Origin: Bacteroidales bacterium
GTDB lineage: Bacteria > Bacteroidota > Bacteroidia > Bacteroidales > UBA7332
Length of the DNA stretch: 64,000 nt
Reading direction: 5' to 3'
Assembly: GCA_028687995.1 (NCBI GenBank)
Contig: JAQTZA010000006.1
Location: forward strand, 32,486 to 96,485
Shown: positions 49,986 to 58,076 of the stretch, piece after piece
Numbering within the stretch: the stretch's first letter is position 1
Layout of the letters: every line of letters starts with the position of its first letter
Translations under genes and position numbers: made by a program
Notes under the pieces: model-generated
Told to the model about the DNA's origin: nothing
What the model saw: the letters and a program-made list of their open reading frames with translations, nothing else
The model's database searches: none

Positions 49986-50762
49986 ATGAATTTTCTGACC
50001 AAAACGCTCTGGATCTATCTCTTTTGTGGCTGTTTTGTTTCCGAAATAGTTGCGGTGAAAGTGATTGCTCATCGGGGCGCCTGGAAACAATGCGCTATTC
50101 CCAAGAATTCGATACAATCGCTCAAAAACTCTGCTAAGTTGGGAGTTTATGGGTCGGAATTTGATGTACACTACACGAAGGATAATATCGGAATCATTGT
50201 CCACGACGATTCGTTGAAAAATGAGTTGATCGAAAAGCTTCGATTCGACGATATCAAACAGATTCGGATTGGCGGAAATGAATACCTGCCAACATTGAAA
50301 TCTTTTCTGAAAACTGCAAAACATCTTCCTGAGATCGTGCTCTTCATGGAAATTAAGCCCACCTCGTCTCCCGAGCGGGATAGAGAGGTTGCCGCTTTGG
50401 TTCTGAAAAACATAACCCAGTGGGGAAGGGGTGTACCCATTGAGTTTATCACCTTTAGTCAGTCTGTGGCCAGGGAGTTGCTCCGATTATCGCCTGATGT
50501 TCATGTGCATTACCTCGAAGGTGAATTCACACCGTCACAAATCAAAGCGAAAGGTTTTTCAGGACTCGATTATCATTTTTCGGTCTATCAAATCCATCCC
50601 GATTGGGTGACAGAGGCGAAAGAATTGAACCTAAAGACCAACGTTTGGACTGTAAATTCTCCCGAAATCATGAAGCAGATGATTCTTCTCAACGTTGATT
50701 ACATCACTACCGACGAACCGCAACAGTTGCTGGAGTTGCTTTCCACACAAGCTCAACCATAA
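49986..50762 (+). CDS. Glycerophosphodiester phosphodiesterase family protein
   Basis: The 258-residue exported protein starts with a signal peptide and has the GDPD motif KVIAHRGAWKQCAIPKNS (about 23-40) with catalytic HR. EFDVHYTKDNIGIIVHDD (about 58-75) supplies metal ligands and the second His. VLFMEIKP carries a further ligand and VWTVNSPEIMKQMI the typical last strand. It would hydrolyse deacylated phospholipids to glycerol-3-phosphate. It overlaps no gene and follows the SGNH hydrolase gene by 10 bases. Confidence 0.9.
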   Translation: MNFLTKTLWIYLFCGCFVSEIVAVKVIAHRGAWKQCAIPKNSIQSLKNSAKLGVYGSEFDVHYTKDNIGIIVHDDSLKNELIEKLRFDDIKQIRIGGNEYLPTLKSFLKTAKHLPEIVLFMEIKPTSSPERDREVAALVLKNITQWGRGVPIEFITFSQSVARELLRLSPDVHVHYLEGEFTPSQIKAKGFSGLDYHFSVYQIHPDWVTEAKELNLKTNVWTVNSPEIMKQMILLNVDYITTDEPQQLLELLSTQAQP

Positions 50763-50766
50763 AAAA

Positions 50767-50794
50767 TAGGTTTGTCATTAATCCGACAAACCTA
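50767..50794 (-). terminator. Terminator inside the 3' end of the SDR gene
   Basis: Perfect 10-bp stem TAGGTTTGTC / GACAAACCTA with an 8-base loop. The A-run at 50761-50766 gives the minus-strand U-tract. The right arm overlaps the last codons of the SDR gene, whose stop is at 50778. Confidence 0.88.
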
Positions 50795-51641
50795 CTGTAT
50801 AATCCCAAACCTTCTTCCGAACAGAAGCATCGAGTATCACCCGAGGCCATTTTGCCTGTTTCACATTCTTATCGAAATATAGTCCAGTTTTGCCCTCTAT
50901 TTCAGGAGAGGTAGCTAAAAATACTGAAGATCGAGACGCCTTCTTGGCCGATTTGCCAGCATCAGAACGAACGAAAAATTTGAATAAAGGGAAGATAAGT
51001 TTCATTATGCCTGGGAGCATATCTGCGGTGACATTTTGTGTCATATTGGTGCTTGCCTGCCCTGGATAACAGACATTTACAGTTATATTCTGACCTTTAA
51101 GTCGCTCTGCATATTCATACATCACAGCCATCATGGTAAGTTTCGATTGTGAATAGTAATTCAACCCATCAAATGATTTCTCTGCTTGTAAATTATGCAA
51201 ATCCAACTTCTTTGGCAAGTCACCTCCCATAAGCGTAATCACTCTCGGAGACGAGGCGTTACGAAGAAAAGTTGTCATTAAGCCGATCAGCAAATAGGGT
51301 GCCATCACATTCGTGGCAAAATTAAGTTCAATGCCATCAGAGGTAAGCTTTCTCTCAGATGCAGCACAGCCCGCATTGTTAATCAACACATCGAGTTTGT
51401 TGAACTTCGTTCCGAACTGTTTTACAAGTTCTTTAATTCCAAATCTTGTTGATATATCAGCCAGAATGAGTTCAATATTGTCGTTGCCACTGATATCTCT
51501 GATTTCGGAAATGGCTTTTTCCCCACTCGCTTTGTTACGACCAGTAATGATAACTGTTGCGCCCAATTTTGCCAATGAGATCGCTGTCTGGTTGCCAATT
51601 CCACCAGTTGCTCCTGTTATCAAAACGATTTTAGACTTCAT
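50778..51641 (-). CDS. Short-chain dehydrogenase/reductase
   Basis: The 287-residue protein has the classical SDR features: VLITGATGGIGNQTAISLAK (NAD(P)-binding TGxxxGIG), VLINNAG (about 85), the catalytic LNYYSQSKLTMMA (Tyr and Lys, about 160) and VCYPGQASTNM. Sequence style is close to retinol dehydrogenase-like proteins. It overlaps the upstream NmrA-like gene by one base (TAATG), a translationally coupled pair. Substrate unknown. Confidence 0.9.
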   Translation of the reverse strand: MKSKIVLITGATGGIGNQTAISLAKLGATVIITGRNKASGEKAISEIRDISGNDNIELILADISTRFGIKELVKQFGTKFNKLDVLINNAGCAASERKLTSDGIELNFATNVMAPYLLIGLMTTFLRNASSPRVITLMGGDLPKKLDLHNLQAEKSFDGLNYYSQSKLTMMAVMYEYAERLKGQNITVNVCYPGQASTNMTQNVTADMLPGIMKLIFPLFKFFVRSDAGKSAKKASRSSVFLATSPEIEGKTGLYFDKNVKQAKWPRVILDASVRKKVWDYTVGLSD

Positions 51642-52501
51642 TATTTTAAGTTTTTGACGTATTTTTCAATTGTAACAGCGGGTTTACTCAATTCGTCCCA
51701 TGTTTTTTGTGATTCGAAAGGTTCTTTATTGGCATACATTACATCCATTAGCTTGGTCACAAATTTTAATTCCCCTACAAAAATTGCTAGAAATTTAAAT
51801 AATCCCATTGGTGCATGGCTGAGCGTGAGTTTTTGCTTAGCATAGTTTTCTACTGCAATCTGGCAAGCCTCGCCGATAGTAAGTGCTTCGAGTCCCTGCA
51901 CCGGATACTCTCTATTTTTTGCTTTCTCGAGATTGAAGGCCGCAACCACCGTACGCCCAAAATCTTCACCGGAAATCCACCACGCCTTTTCTTTTGGATT
52001 TCCCATAATGGTCATTTTATTGCCTCGTACAAAGCCATTCTCGAAATTCTCCATAAAATTAGAAGGATAGAAGATTGTATAATTCAATCCACTATTCTTC
52101 ACCTTTTGGATGCTCTTGTTTTTGGCTTTCATCACCCACCAATCGCCTTTATAATTGCGTGCCAAAAACGATGAGAGATAAGCGACTTGCTTTATTCTTA
52201 GCTCTTTGGCAACAGATAGGATATTGTCTAGTCCATCCGTTTCGGGATTAAATTCACTCTCTTTGTCGGTAGCTTTTGTAGAAATGTTTACATACAAGCC
52301 ATCAGCCTCTTTCAAAGATTCGGCAATAGATATTTTATCGTTCAAATCGCCTTTCACGTAATTAATTCCTGAGCCAAATATTTTTTTAGCCTTTTCAATA
52401 TTTCTAACTAAGAGAGTTACGTCAAAACCTGCTTTTATGAGTTCTTTGGTAACCGGTACGCCAATCATACCTGTAGATCCAATGACCGTTATTTTTTTCA
52501 T
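51641..52501 (-). CDS. NmrA-like atypical SDR, NAD(P)-binding
   Basis: The 286-residue protein starts ITVIGSTGMIGVPVTKELIK, an NAD(P)-binding Rossmann motif, followed by FDVTLLVRN and YVKGDLND, typical of NmrA-like proteins. These include redox sensors, quinone reductase-like enzymes and isoflavone reductases. No SDR catalytic Tyr-Lys pair was seen in the usual place. It is the first gene of a two-gene unit with the SDR gene. The function may be regulatory or enzymatic. Confidence 0.85.
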   Translation of the reverse strand: MKKITVIGSTGMIGVPVTKELIKAGFDVTLLVRNIEKAKKIFGSGINYVKGDLNDKISIAESLKEADGLYVNISTKATDKESEFNPETDGLDNILSVAKELRIKQVAYLSSFLARNYKGDWWVMKAKNKSIQKVKNSGLNYTIFYPSNFMENFENGFVRGNKMTIMGNPKEKAWWISGEDFGRTVVAAFNLEKAKNREYPVQGLEALTIGEACQIAVENYAKQKLTLSHAPMGLFKFLAIFVGELKFVTKLMDVMYANKEPFESQKTWDELSKPAVTIEKYVKNLK

Positions 52502-52595
52502 ATCTTTTTGTTCTAATGATAAGTGTATTTGATTTTGCGAAATTAGACCTTAATCTATGATTGCGAAAGTAATTTTCAGCTTTAGTATGGCACTT

Positions 52596-53069
52596 TTAAT
52601 CTTTGCGCACCGGACGTTTCCCTTTTACGTTGAATAACCCGACAAAAACAGAATAGCCCAGTAACGCTCCAAAACCAATCTGTTTCATCACACCCAATAA
52701 ATCGGTTGTTTGCCACTCTTGCATCACTTTTCCATCTTTTATTTTTCGCATAAATATACCGTGAACTTCCAGGTTTCGTTTATTGGCAGGTGCTCCCATA
52801 AAACTACCTGTGTTCACCGCGGTAGAGATAAAGCGAATCGAAACCATATCACCTTCGGCAATAAGAGAGGGAAAACTCATTTTTAGATTGGAAAAAGCAG
52901 CCTTCATATCTTGCATGAATCCAATGTATTCGTCCTTTGTATACACAAATCCATCACCAGTATAGGTGAAATCTTTGTCAAGCAATAGATCCAAGTCATT
53001 CCATCTTCCATCCATTATTGAAGTTGATACCGCCAAAGCTACTTTTTTGTTTTCTTCTAAATTCTCCAT
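52596..53069 (-). CDS. SnoaL/NTF2-like protein
   Basis: The 157-residue protein has an NTF2-like cone fold: an N-terminal helix (ENKKVALAVSTSIMDGRWND), LDKDFTYTGDGF, AFSNLKMSFPSLIAEGDMVSIRF and LEVHGIFMRKIKDGKVMQEWQTTD, as in SnoaL-like polyketide cyclase homologues. Most bind small molecules. It is divergent from the HxlR regulator, with a common intergenic region that includes a palindrome, so HxlR probably controls it. Confidence 0.85.
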   Translation of the reverse strand: MENLEENKKVALAVSTSIMDGRWNDLDLLLDKDFTYTGDGFVYTKDEYIGFMQDMKAAFSNLKMSFPSLIAEGDMVSIRFISTAVNTGSFMGAPANKRNLEVHGIFMRKIKDGKVMQEWQTTDLLGVMKQIGFGALLGYSVFVGLFNVKGKRPVRKD

Positions 53070-53101
53070 TTTCGTAATGTTTTAAAATTGTTTGTGCAAA
53101 G

Positions 53102-53114
53102 GTGCGATATGCAC
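53102..53114. promoter_or_regulatory. Candidate HxlR operator GTGC-gatat-GCAC
   Basis: Short perfect palindrome in the spacer between the divergent SnoaL-like and hxlR genes. HxlR proteins act as dimers on such sites. The assignment is by position only. Confidence 0.35.
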
Positions 53115-53181
53115 TATTCAAATGCAATATACTTCCCAAAAAGAAAGTGTCTTTTTAAAGGGTAAACTTCAGAATATGGGT

Positions 53182-53189
53182 TACTTTTG
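53182..53189 (+). promoter_or_regulatory. -7 box TACTTTTG of the hxlR gene
   Basis: Exact TAnnTTTG match, 20 bases before ATG 53209. This also argues against the upstream in-frame TTG at 53092 as the start. Confidence 0.6.
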
Positions 53190-53208
53190 TCAGAAATATT
53201 TATACAAT

Positions 53209-53568
53209 ATGAGACGATATAAATTAGATGGCACCTATTTCTATTGTCCGGTCGATTTAACCTTGTCGGTGATTGGCGGTAGATGGAAAAGCTTGGTGTT
53301 CTGGAATCTGCGGGATGGTGCAAAACGCTACAGCGAGCTGAAACGCATTTTGGTTGGCATCAACGATAAAATGCTTTCACAGGTGTTGAAGGAATTAGAA
53401 ATTAGTGGGATAGTCTCTCGAAAAGATTATTCCACCATTCCACCGAAAGTAGAATATTCGCTCACCGAAGAGGGATTGAGATTATTACCGGTTATGAAAC
53501 TTATGGAGGAGTGGGGAGCAAAATTTGAAGTGATTGCGTCAGATGTAAATACAATTGAAGAGAATTAA
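53209..53568 (+). CDS. HxlR-family transcriptional regulator
   Basis: The 119-residue winged-helix protein has the HxlR signature: YCPVDLTLSVIGGRWKSLVFWNL with a Cys near the N-terminus, RYSELKRILVGINDKMLSQVLKELE and the wing VEYSLTEEGLRLLPVM. Many HxlR members sense electrophiles or oxidants through the conserved Cys. I chose ATG 53209; upstream the frame remains open to a TTG at 53092, but the -7 box lies inside that stretch. It is divergent from the SnoaL-like gene. Confidence 0.92.
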   Translation: MRRYKLDGTYFYCPVDLTLSVIGGRWKSLVFWNLRDGAKRYSELKRILVGINDKMLSQVLKELEISGIVSRKDYSTIPPKVEYSLTEEGLRLLPVMKLMEEWGAKFEVIASDVNTIEEN

Positions 53569-53600
53569 TGAACCACATTGATGCTGGAAGACGATTTAAT

Positions 53601-53635
53601 AAAAAAACGGTTGAAGCATATTCAACCGTTTTTTT
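53601..53635. terminator. Bidirectional terminator between hxlR and the SQR unit
   Basis: Perfect 15-bp stem: AAAAAAACGGTTGAA (53601-53615) with TTCAACCGTTTTTTT (53621-53635) and a 5-base loop. It has U-tracts in both directions. Confidence 0.95.
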
Positions 53636-53658
53636 GTTAAGGAAAAAAGGATTTAAAA

Positions 53659-53823
53659 TCAAGAGTGGCCACCCACAACGATGCGCATAATGCGTAAGTT
53701 GAGAACCACAAACCGAATGGCTTGATAAATCACACATGTTCTCCAAAATTTCGTCAGACCAGTAGGTTCAGTAGCGTAAGAGATTTGACTATAAGGAGTT
53801 GTTTTCTCTATTTCAGATTTCAT
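53659..53823 (-). CDS. 54-residue protein downstream of the SQR-like gene
   Basis: This small frame reads MKSEIEKTTPYSQISYATEP, then TGLTKFWRTCVIYQAIRF and VVLNLRIMRIVVGGHS. It has an ATG start and lies 45 bases after the SQR-like stop on the same strand. The middle part is an amphipathic or membrane-associated helix rich in Arg and hydrophobic residues (QAIRFVVLNLRIMRIVV). It ends just before the bidirectional terminator. I believe similar small ORFs sit beside SQR genes in other Bacteroidota, but that is from memory and unverified. It may help to attach the enzyme to the membrane. Confidence 0.6.
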   Translation of the reverse strand: MKSEIEKTTPYSQISYATEPTGLTKFWRTCVIYQAIRFVVLNLRIMRIVVGGHS

Positions 53824-53868
53824 AATATTTGGTTTTAGTTTGTTCGGTAGAAAATATTGTTCTTAGAA

Positions 53869-55317
53869 TTATTCAGGAATCATCCACCACAAGGGCAACG
53901 CTTTGGCTTTGTAGATGAAAAGATAGTGCATGAAAAGTTTCATCCAGTGTCCGGCTAATCCCACTTCTCCAACGGTGTATGAAATGTCTCTTCCCCATTT
54001 CGGGTATTTTTCCCAATCAGCCACAATCGGGAAAACAGTCATCACCGCTGCTTGACCTTTCGTCAATCCGTATCCGGCTGACACAATACACGCGGCGCCC
54101 ATTTTTGCCATTGAGGCTTTGTGTTTATGATCTTTGGTGCCAGTTTTGATCTTTTCGACAATATTCTCGGCTACGATGCGTCCCATTACTCCCGACGGCA
54201 TGCCCGTGCGAGGAGGTGTTGGGTTGATTTGTGTGCCATTTTTACTTTTCATCGGTTTCGACATCGGATGAGGCGGTGCAAAAGCAATCCCCGCAGCATA
54301 TACATTTTCATAGCTAGGACATTGATAAACGGATGGCCAATCGCTGGCTTTCCACTCTTCGAACGGTTTGGGCGTGTAATCCGCATCCACTTTCATCAAT
54401 CCATTGGGCGCAAAAATTTGAGGGGTAATATCTTCGTTGTTTTTGTCAAAAGCCTTCATGCCTGCTCCGGCAAAACTTGGAATGAGCATCGAAAAGTCAA
54501 ACTCTTGCGTATGAAATTCGCCATCCAGCGTTTCGTAATGAGCCACACCTTCTGTCACTTTTTGCACACCCGCTCCGATAATCCAATGAATATTATTCTC
54601 CTTGAATATAGATTCGGCAAATATCTTTGTTGGAGTAATGTAACCTCCTCGTTTCACATAAGCACCGCCCATCCCAAAATCGCCTAATTCGTATTCGTTC
54701 GAAATCCAGACCAACTCAGCGAGATGTTCTAGTTTTCTTTTCTTTATTTCGAAGGCAATGTTTAGAATGTATTCGAAAGCTGCACCCTGACAGGTGGCCA
54801 ACGGGTGTCCAGTTCCAATCAGGAAACGTTGTTTTTCACCCTTTTCCATCTTGGCGAGCGACGATTGTAGATTTTTCCATGCGTGAGCAGCATGATCGAA
54901 AGTACAAACCGAGTTGGAGAATTTGTCCGGACCCAATCCTTCTGTAGCAGCGAAATTTAATTTCGGACCCGTAGCATTGATCAGAAAATCATAAGTTACA
55001 TTCTCTTCCCGATCTCCGGCAATGTGTTTCACTTTCACAAATCCGGAAGTTGTTTGCGCATCGCCATCGGGATGAATCGAAACAGCGATTGCCTGTTTGT
55101 AAACTATTCCCATTTTTTTATAAACAGGAGCCAATGGGAATTTCACCTGATCCGGAGTCATGAGCCCTACGCCCACCCAAATGTTGGACGGCACCCATTG
55201 ATAATTGCTATTGGGACTGACAACCACCACTTCATGATTCTTGCCTAATTGTTTTTTTGCAATGAGCGCAGCCGTGTGTCCTGCAATGCCTGCTCCTAAG
55301 ATTACTACTCTTGCCAT
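53869..55317 (-). CDS. Sulfide:quinone oxidoreductase-like flavoprotein
   Basis: The 482-residue protein has the FAD-binding motif RVVILGAGIAGHTAALIAKK at the N-terminus, SNYQWVPSNIWVGVG, a second nucleotide motif region (YDFLINATGPKLNF, about 115), and a C-terminal part with NVYAAGIAFAPPHP and VMGRIVAENIVEKI. This is the SQR-like layout, where sulfide is oxidised to polysulfide and electrons go to quinone. The key Cys residues cannot be placed with certainty; TCQGAAFEY and IVSAGYGL are candidates. It is followed by a 54-residue gene and is near the Crp/Fnr-controlled sulfur operon. Confidence 0.85.
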   Translation of the reverse strand: MARVVILGAGIAGHTAALIAKKQLGKNHEVVVVSPNSNYQWVPSNIWVGVGLMTPDQVKFPLAPVYKKMGIVYKQAIAVSIHPDGDAQTTSGFVKVKHIAGDREENVTYDFLINATGPKLNFAATEGLGPDKFSNSVCTFDHAAHAWKNLQSSLAKMEKGEKQRFLIGTGHPLATCQGAAFEYILNIAFEIKKRKLEHLAELVWISNEYELGDFGMGGAYVKRGGYITPTKIFAESIFKENNIHWIIGAGVQKVTEGVAHYETLDGEFHTQEFDFSMLIPSFAGAGMKAFDKNNEDITPQIFAPNGLMKVDADYTPKPFEEWKASDWPSVYQCPSYENVYAAGIAFAPPHPMSKPMKSKNGTQINPTPPRTGMPSGVMGRIVAENIVEKIKTGTKDHKHKASMAKMGAACIVSAGYGLTKGQAAVMTVFPIVADWEKYPKWGRDISYTVGEVGLAGHWMKLFMHYLFIYKAKALPLWWMIPE

Positions 55318-55497
55318 ATATTTATTAATGTTAATTATTTGTTGAAATATCTTGTGTTAAATCGTTATCGCTTTAGTAAGTATTCCAAAATAAATTCATC
55401 CTGAAATAGGATGGATAATGTATTATGCGCGAGAAGAATTTAGGAAAATGTGTTTTTCAGGTCGCGATTTTGATCTTTAAAAGAAAAAGTCAAAGTG

Positions 55498-55505
55498 CAA
55501 ATATA
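55498..55505 (-). promoter_or_regulatory. -7 box TATATTTG upstream of the SQR-like gene
   Basis: Exact TAnnTTTG on the minus strand, about 180 bases before the start; a long leader or a second promoter nearer the gene is possible. Nothing else was seen in the 55318-55582 spacer. Confidence 0.4.
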
Positions 55506-55582
55506 AATTTATATTGATATATTGATTGTGTTTTTTGGATTAAAATAGAAAGTTGCAGGTTAATTTAGAAAGAAAATTTATT

Positions 55583-56278
55583 TTAGCCATTTTTGCTTAG
55601 TAATTGTAATTTCTGCGTGTCGATGAGAATGATGTCTTTTTCATTGAGGGAGATAATCTCCTCTTTTTCAAATGATTTAAGTAGTTTAACGGCACTTTCT
55701 GTAGAGATTCCGGCAAAGTCGGCGATGTCTTTGCGCGAAAGCATCTGGAAAATCTCGGGCATTTCCGGTTTCATTGCTTCGAGATAGAGTAGTGTGTCGG
55801 CCAGTCGGCCATTCATCTGTTTGTATAGCACGGTGCGTAAAGTGTCAAACAGTTTGGTGTTTTGTTGGCAGTAGCGTTTGATGATGTTGAATGAAAAGGC
55901 GCTGTTCATTTTTGCTACGTGTTCTACCGCTGCATTTTCTATCAAAAAGGCCTGACAATCAGTGATCGCGACAACCGAATAGTTGTATGTGCTTTTTGAG
56001 TATACGGAAGAAAGTCCGACAAAATCACCCGGTTTTACAATGCTCATATTGAAGCTTTTGTTTTGCTCGCCTTCGATGTATTGTTTTCCTATGCCATTGA
56101 CAATGAAAAGAATATACGAGGCAAAAGCGCCCTGTTTTGTGAGCGTGTCTCCTTTGCGAAAAGAGACCTGAGTCTTACTGGCTCTCACAAATTCAATCTC
56201 TTCGGGCGAAAGCATCTGAAAGCAGGGGGCACTTATATCGCAAATAAACTCTTGGTCTGATTCTGAAATTGTATTCAT
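55583..56278 (-). CDS. Crp/Fnr-family transcriptional regulator
   Basis: The product of about 231 residues has a cyclic-nucleotide-type sensor domain (SFRKGDTLTKQGAFASYILF, VKPGDFVGLSSVY) and a C-terminal winged helix (SRKDIADFAGISTESAVKLL, then KSFEKEEIISLNEKDI). The first 30 residues contain two Cys (FICDISAPCFQM), not the four-cysteine pattern of FNR proper, so cluster sensing is uncertain. I chose ATG 56278; the frame is open upstream to 56320 but that overlaps an Fnr-like box. It is divergent from the thioredoxin operon. Confidence 0.9.
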   Translation of the reverse strand: MNTISESDQEFICDISAPCFQMLSPEEIEFVRASKTQVSFRKGDTLTKQGAFASYILFIVNGIGKQYIEGEQNKSFNMSIVKPGDFVGLSSVYSKSTYNYSVVAITDCQAFLIENAAVEHVAKMNSAFSFNIIKRYCQQNTKLFDTLRTVLYKQMNGRLADTLLYLEAMKPEMPEIFQMLSRKDIADFAGISTESAVKLLKSFEKEEIISLNEKDIILIDTQKLQLLSKNG

Positions 56279-56306
56279 TATACGCTTACTTGATTTGAAG
56301 GTAAAG

Positions 56307-56342
56307 TTAATCATAATCAACTAAAAAGTTGAGATAAATCAA
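56307..56342. promoter_or_regulatory. Two Fnr-like boxes 22 bp apart
   Basis: Box A is TTAAT-CATA-ATCAA (56307-56320) and box B is TTGAG-ATAA-ATCAA (56329-56342). Each differs by one base from the TTGAT-N4-ATCAA consensus of FNR-type sites, and their centres are 22 bases apart, about two helical turns. They sit in the 154-base spacer between the Crp/Fnr gene and the thioredoxin operon. Confidence 0.65.
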
Positions 56343-56397
56343 TCAAAAGTTTGGAAACTGCAAACGCCTTCTCCTTTAGTTATCATCCGCTATGCCG

Positions 56398-56405
56398 TAA
56401 TTTTG
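56398..56405 (+). promoter_or_regulatory. -7 box TAATTTTG of the thioredoxin operon
   Basis: Exact TAnnTTTG match, 27 bases before ATG 56433. The Fnr-like box B is centred about 76 bases upstream of the predicted start of transcription. Confidence 0.6.
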
Positions 56406-56432
56406 TACCATCATAATTCAATCTATTTTCGT

Positions 56433-56849
56433 ATGCAAACAGCATTCATCATTCTTGGCGGATTAGCCGTCGCATTTTTTGCTTTTGTCTATTTCGCAAA
56501 ATCTTCGATGAAGAATATTCCTAATGTGGAGAGCCATGCAGAGATTCTCATTTTAACCGATAAAAACTTTCAGCAACAGTTGAAAAATCGAATAGTGTTA
56601 GTCGATTTCTGGGCAGAATGGTGTGCCCCCTGTCGCATGATGGCACCCGTGCTCAACGAAATTGCCGCTGAATTACCCGCTGACCGATTCGTTGGAAAAC
56701 TCAATGTGGAAGAGTATCAATCTCTCTCTCAAAAATTTAAAGTCAGGGGAATTCCAACAATGATTCTTTTGAAAGATGGAGAAGAGGTGAATCGTTTCGT
56801 CGGTGTGAAATCAAAAGATTTTTTGCTGAAAGAGATAAATAATGCGTAA
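56433..56849 (+). CDS. Membrane-anchored thioredoxin
   Basis: The 138-residue protein has one N-terminal membrane helix (AFIILGGLAVAFFAFVYFA) and a thioredoxin domain with active site VDFWAEWCAPCRMMAPV (WCAPC, redox Cys pair) and the cis-Pro loop VRGIPTMILLKDG. Its orientation, with few positive residues before the helix, does not settle which side the domain faces. It is the first gene of a six-gene operon, which starts with the -7 box at 56398. A thiol-reducing role in sulfur stress is likely. Confidence 0.9.
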   Translation: MQTAFIILGGLAVAFFAFVYFAKSSMKNIPNVESHAEILILTDKNFQQQLKNRIVLVDFWAEWCAPCRMMAPVLNEIAAELPADRFVGKLNVEEYQSLSQKFKVRGIPTMILLKDGEEVNRFVGVKSKDFLLKEINNA

Positions 56850-56851
56850 GG

Positions 56852-57361
56852 ATGGGAAAGAAGAACAGCATGTTAAAAGTATTGGTTGATAAGCGAATGA
56901 TGATTCTCGCTGCGTTAGGAGTTGCTCTCTACGTTGCGGTTTCTCAATACCAAATTTCGCTTTGGTATGTATTGATTGCGGGAGTGGCATTGGGTGGCAT
57001 TTTCGGAAAAGTATTTTGTCGATGGGTTTGTCCGATGGGATTGATCATGGAGCTGATGATGAGCATGAGCCCCGATGGTAAAGTGAAACAGATGTATCAG
57101 TATCACAAACTCGGCTGTCCGATCGCTTGGATTTCGGGAGGACTTAACAAATTCTCTCTTTTCAGAATCAAAGTGAATAATGATAGCTGCGTGAGTTGTG
57201 GCAAGTGCGACAAACAGTGTTACATCGTTGCGATGGAGCCAACAAAATACAGTCTATATAAACCTAAATTCGAAACGCCGGGCGAAAGCTATACCTGCTC
57301 CAAGTGTTTGAAGTGCGTAGCTAATTGTCCGAATGGCAGTTTAACTTATAAAATTCGATAA
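56852..57361 (+). CDS. NapH/MauN-type 4Fe-4S membrane protein
   Basis: The 169-residue protein has two membrane helices (MMILAALGVALYVAVS and ISLWYVLIAGVALGGIFG), then VFCRWVCPMG with the paired CxxxCP motif of NapH/CcoG-like proteins. Two ferredoxin-type motifs follow, CVSCGKCDKQC and CSKCLKCVANCP. It likely passes electrons between quinol and a periplasmic or cytosolic partner. It is 2 bases after the thioredoxin stop, and the phosphatase-like gene follows at 10 bases. Confidence 0.88.
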   Translation: MGKKNSMLKVLVDKRMMILAALGVALYVAVSQYQISLWYVLIAGVALGGIFGKVFCRWVCPMGLIMELMMSMSPDGKVKQMYQYHKLGCPIAWISGGLNKFSLFRIKVNNDSCVSCGKCDKQCYIVAMEPTKYSLYKPKFETPGESYTCSKCLKCVANCPNGSLTYKIR

Positions 57362-57371
57362 TTCAAATAAT

Positions 57372-57839
57372 ATGGCAACAACAATCAACAACTATTACGA
57401 GTACACCGATAAATTAGCAGCCGGAGGTCAACCTACACTGGAGCAACTACAAAAACTGAACGAAGCCGGCTTTGAGGCAGTTATTAATATTTCACCCGTT
57501 TCGGCACGCAATGCTGTACACAACGAACATCAGCTGGTAGAATCATTGAACATGGATTATGTCCATTTCCCAGTCGATTGCTCACGTCTTCAGGAGCACC
57601 ATTATCTTACTGTCCGTTCATTATTTAACTCTTTCGAAGGGAAAAAAGTCTTTGTTCATTGCGGTGGAAATATCAAAACTTCTAACTTTGTACACATGTA
57701 TTCTGTTCTCGAAAAAAAGATGGAAGAGTCAGAATCACTCCAGACATTACTCAAAATTCAACAACCGGAAGCAAAATGGTTCTCCTATTTCAAAAAGATG
57801 GGAATGAAAGGTATCGAATTAGTAGAAACTCAAAATTAA
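57372..57839 (+). CDS. DUF442/phosphatase-like protein with a degenerate active-site loop
   Basis: The 155-residue protein has the layout of the beta-lactamase-hydrolase-like phosphatase (DUF442) group, which often accompanies SQR and rhodanese genes. Seen are YYEYTDKLAAGGQPTLEQLQ, EAVINISPVSARN and the P-loop VFVHCGGNIKTSNF. The catalytic Cys is present, but the usual Gly and Arg of CxxGxR(S/T) read Asn and Lys. It could be inactive as a phosphatase or act through the Cys alone, for instance on persulfides. It is translated in the thioredoxin operon. Confidence 0.78.
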   Translation: MATTINNYYEYTDKLAAGGQPTLEQLQKLNEAGFEAVINISPVSARNAVHNEHQLVESLNMDYVHFPVDCSRLQEHHYLTVRSLFNSFEGKKVFVHCGGNIKTSNFVHMYSVLEKKMEESESLQTLLKIQQPEAKWFSYFKKMGMKGIELVETQN

Positions 57840-57851
57840 AATTTAGAAATT

Positions 57852-58055
57852 ATGAAAACAAATGTTGGAACAATTGACAAAGTAGTGAGATTCTTAGTGG
57901 CAGTCGTCATCATTGGTTTGTATTTTGCAAACGTAATATCCGGAACAATCGCTATTATCGGGCTTGTATTAGCCATCGTGTTTATCCTTACCGGACTAAT
58001 TAGTTTTTGCCCACTGTATCTTCCATTTGGTATCAATACCGGGAAAAAGAAATAA
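57852..58055 (+). CDS. DUF2892-family small membrane protein
   Basis: The 67-residue protein has two membrane helices (VVRFLVAVVIIGLYFA and IAIIGLVLAIVFILTGL) and the conserved tail LISFCPLYLPFGINT, the DUF2892/YgaP-like pattern in which a Cys near the membrane end is conserved. YgaP fuses it to a rhodanese in E. coli, and here a rhodanese gene follows at 21 bases. That makes a split version of the same unit. Confidence 0.88.
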   Translation: MKTNVGTIDKVVRFLVAVVIIGLYFANVISGTIAIIGLVLAIVFILTGLISFCPLYLPFGINTGKKK

Positions 58056-58076
58056 TCTCGTAATACAAATAAACTC

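Noticed and set aside
53092-53208. Longer HxlR starting at TTG 53092
   Set aside because: The extension contains the -7 box at 53182 and is absent from the usual family N-terminus.
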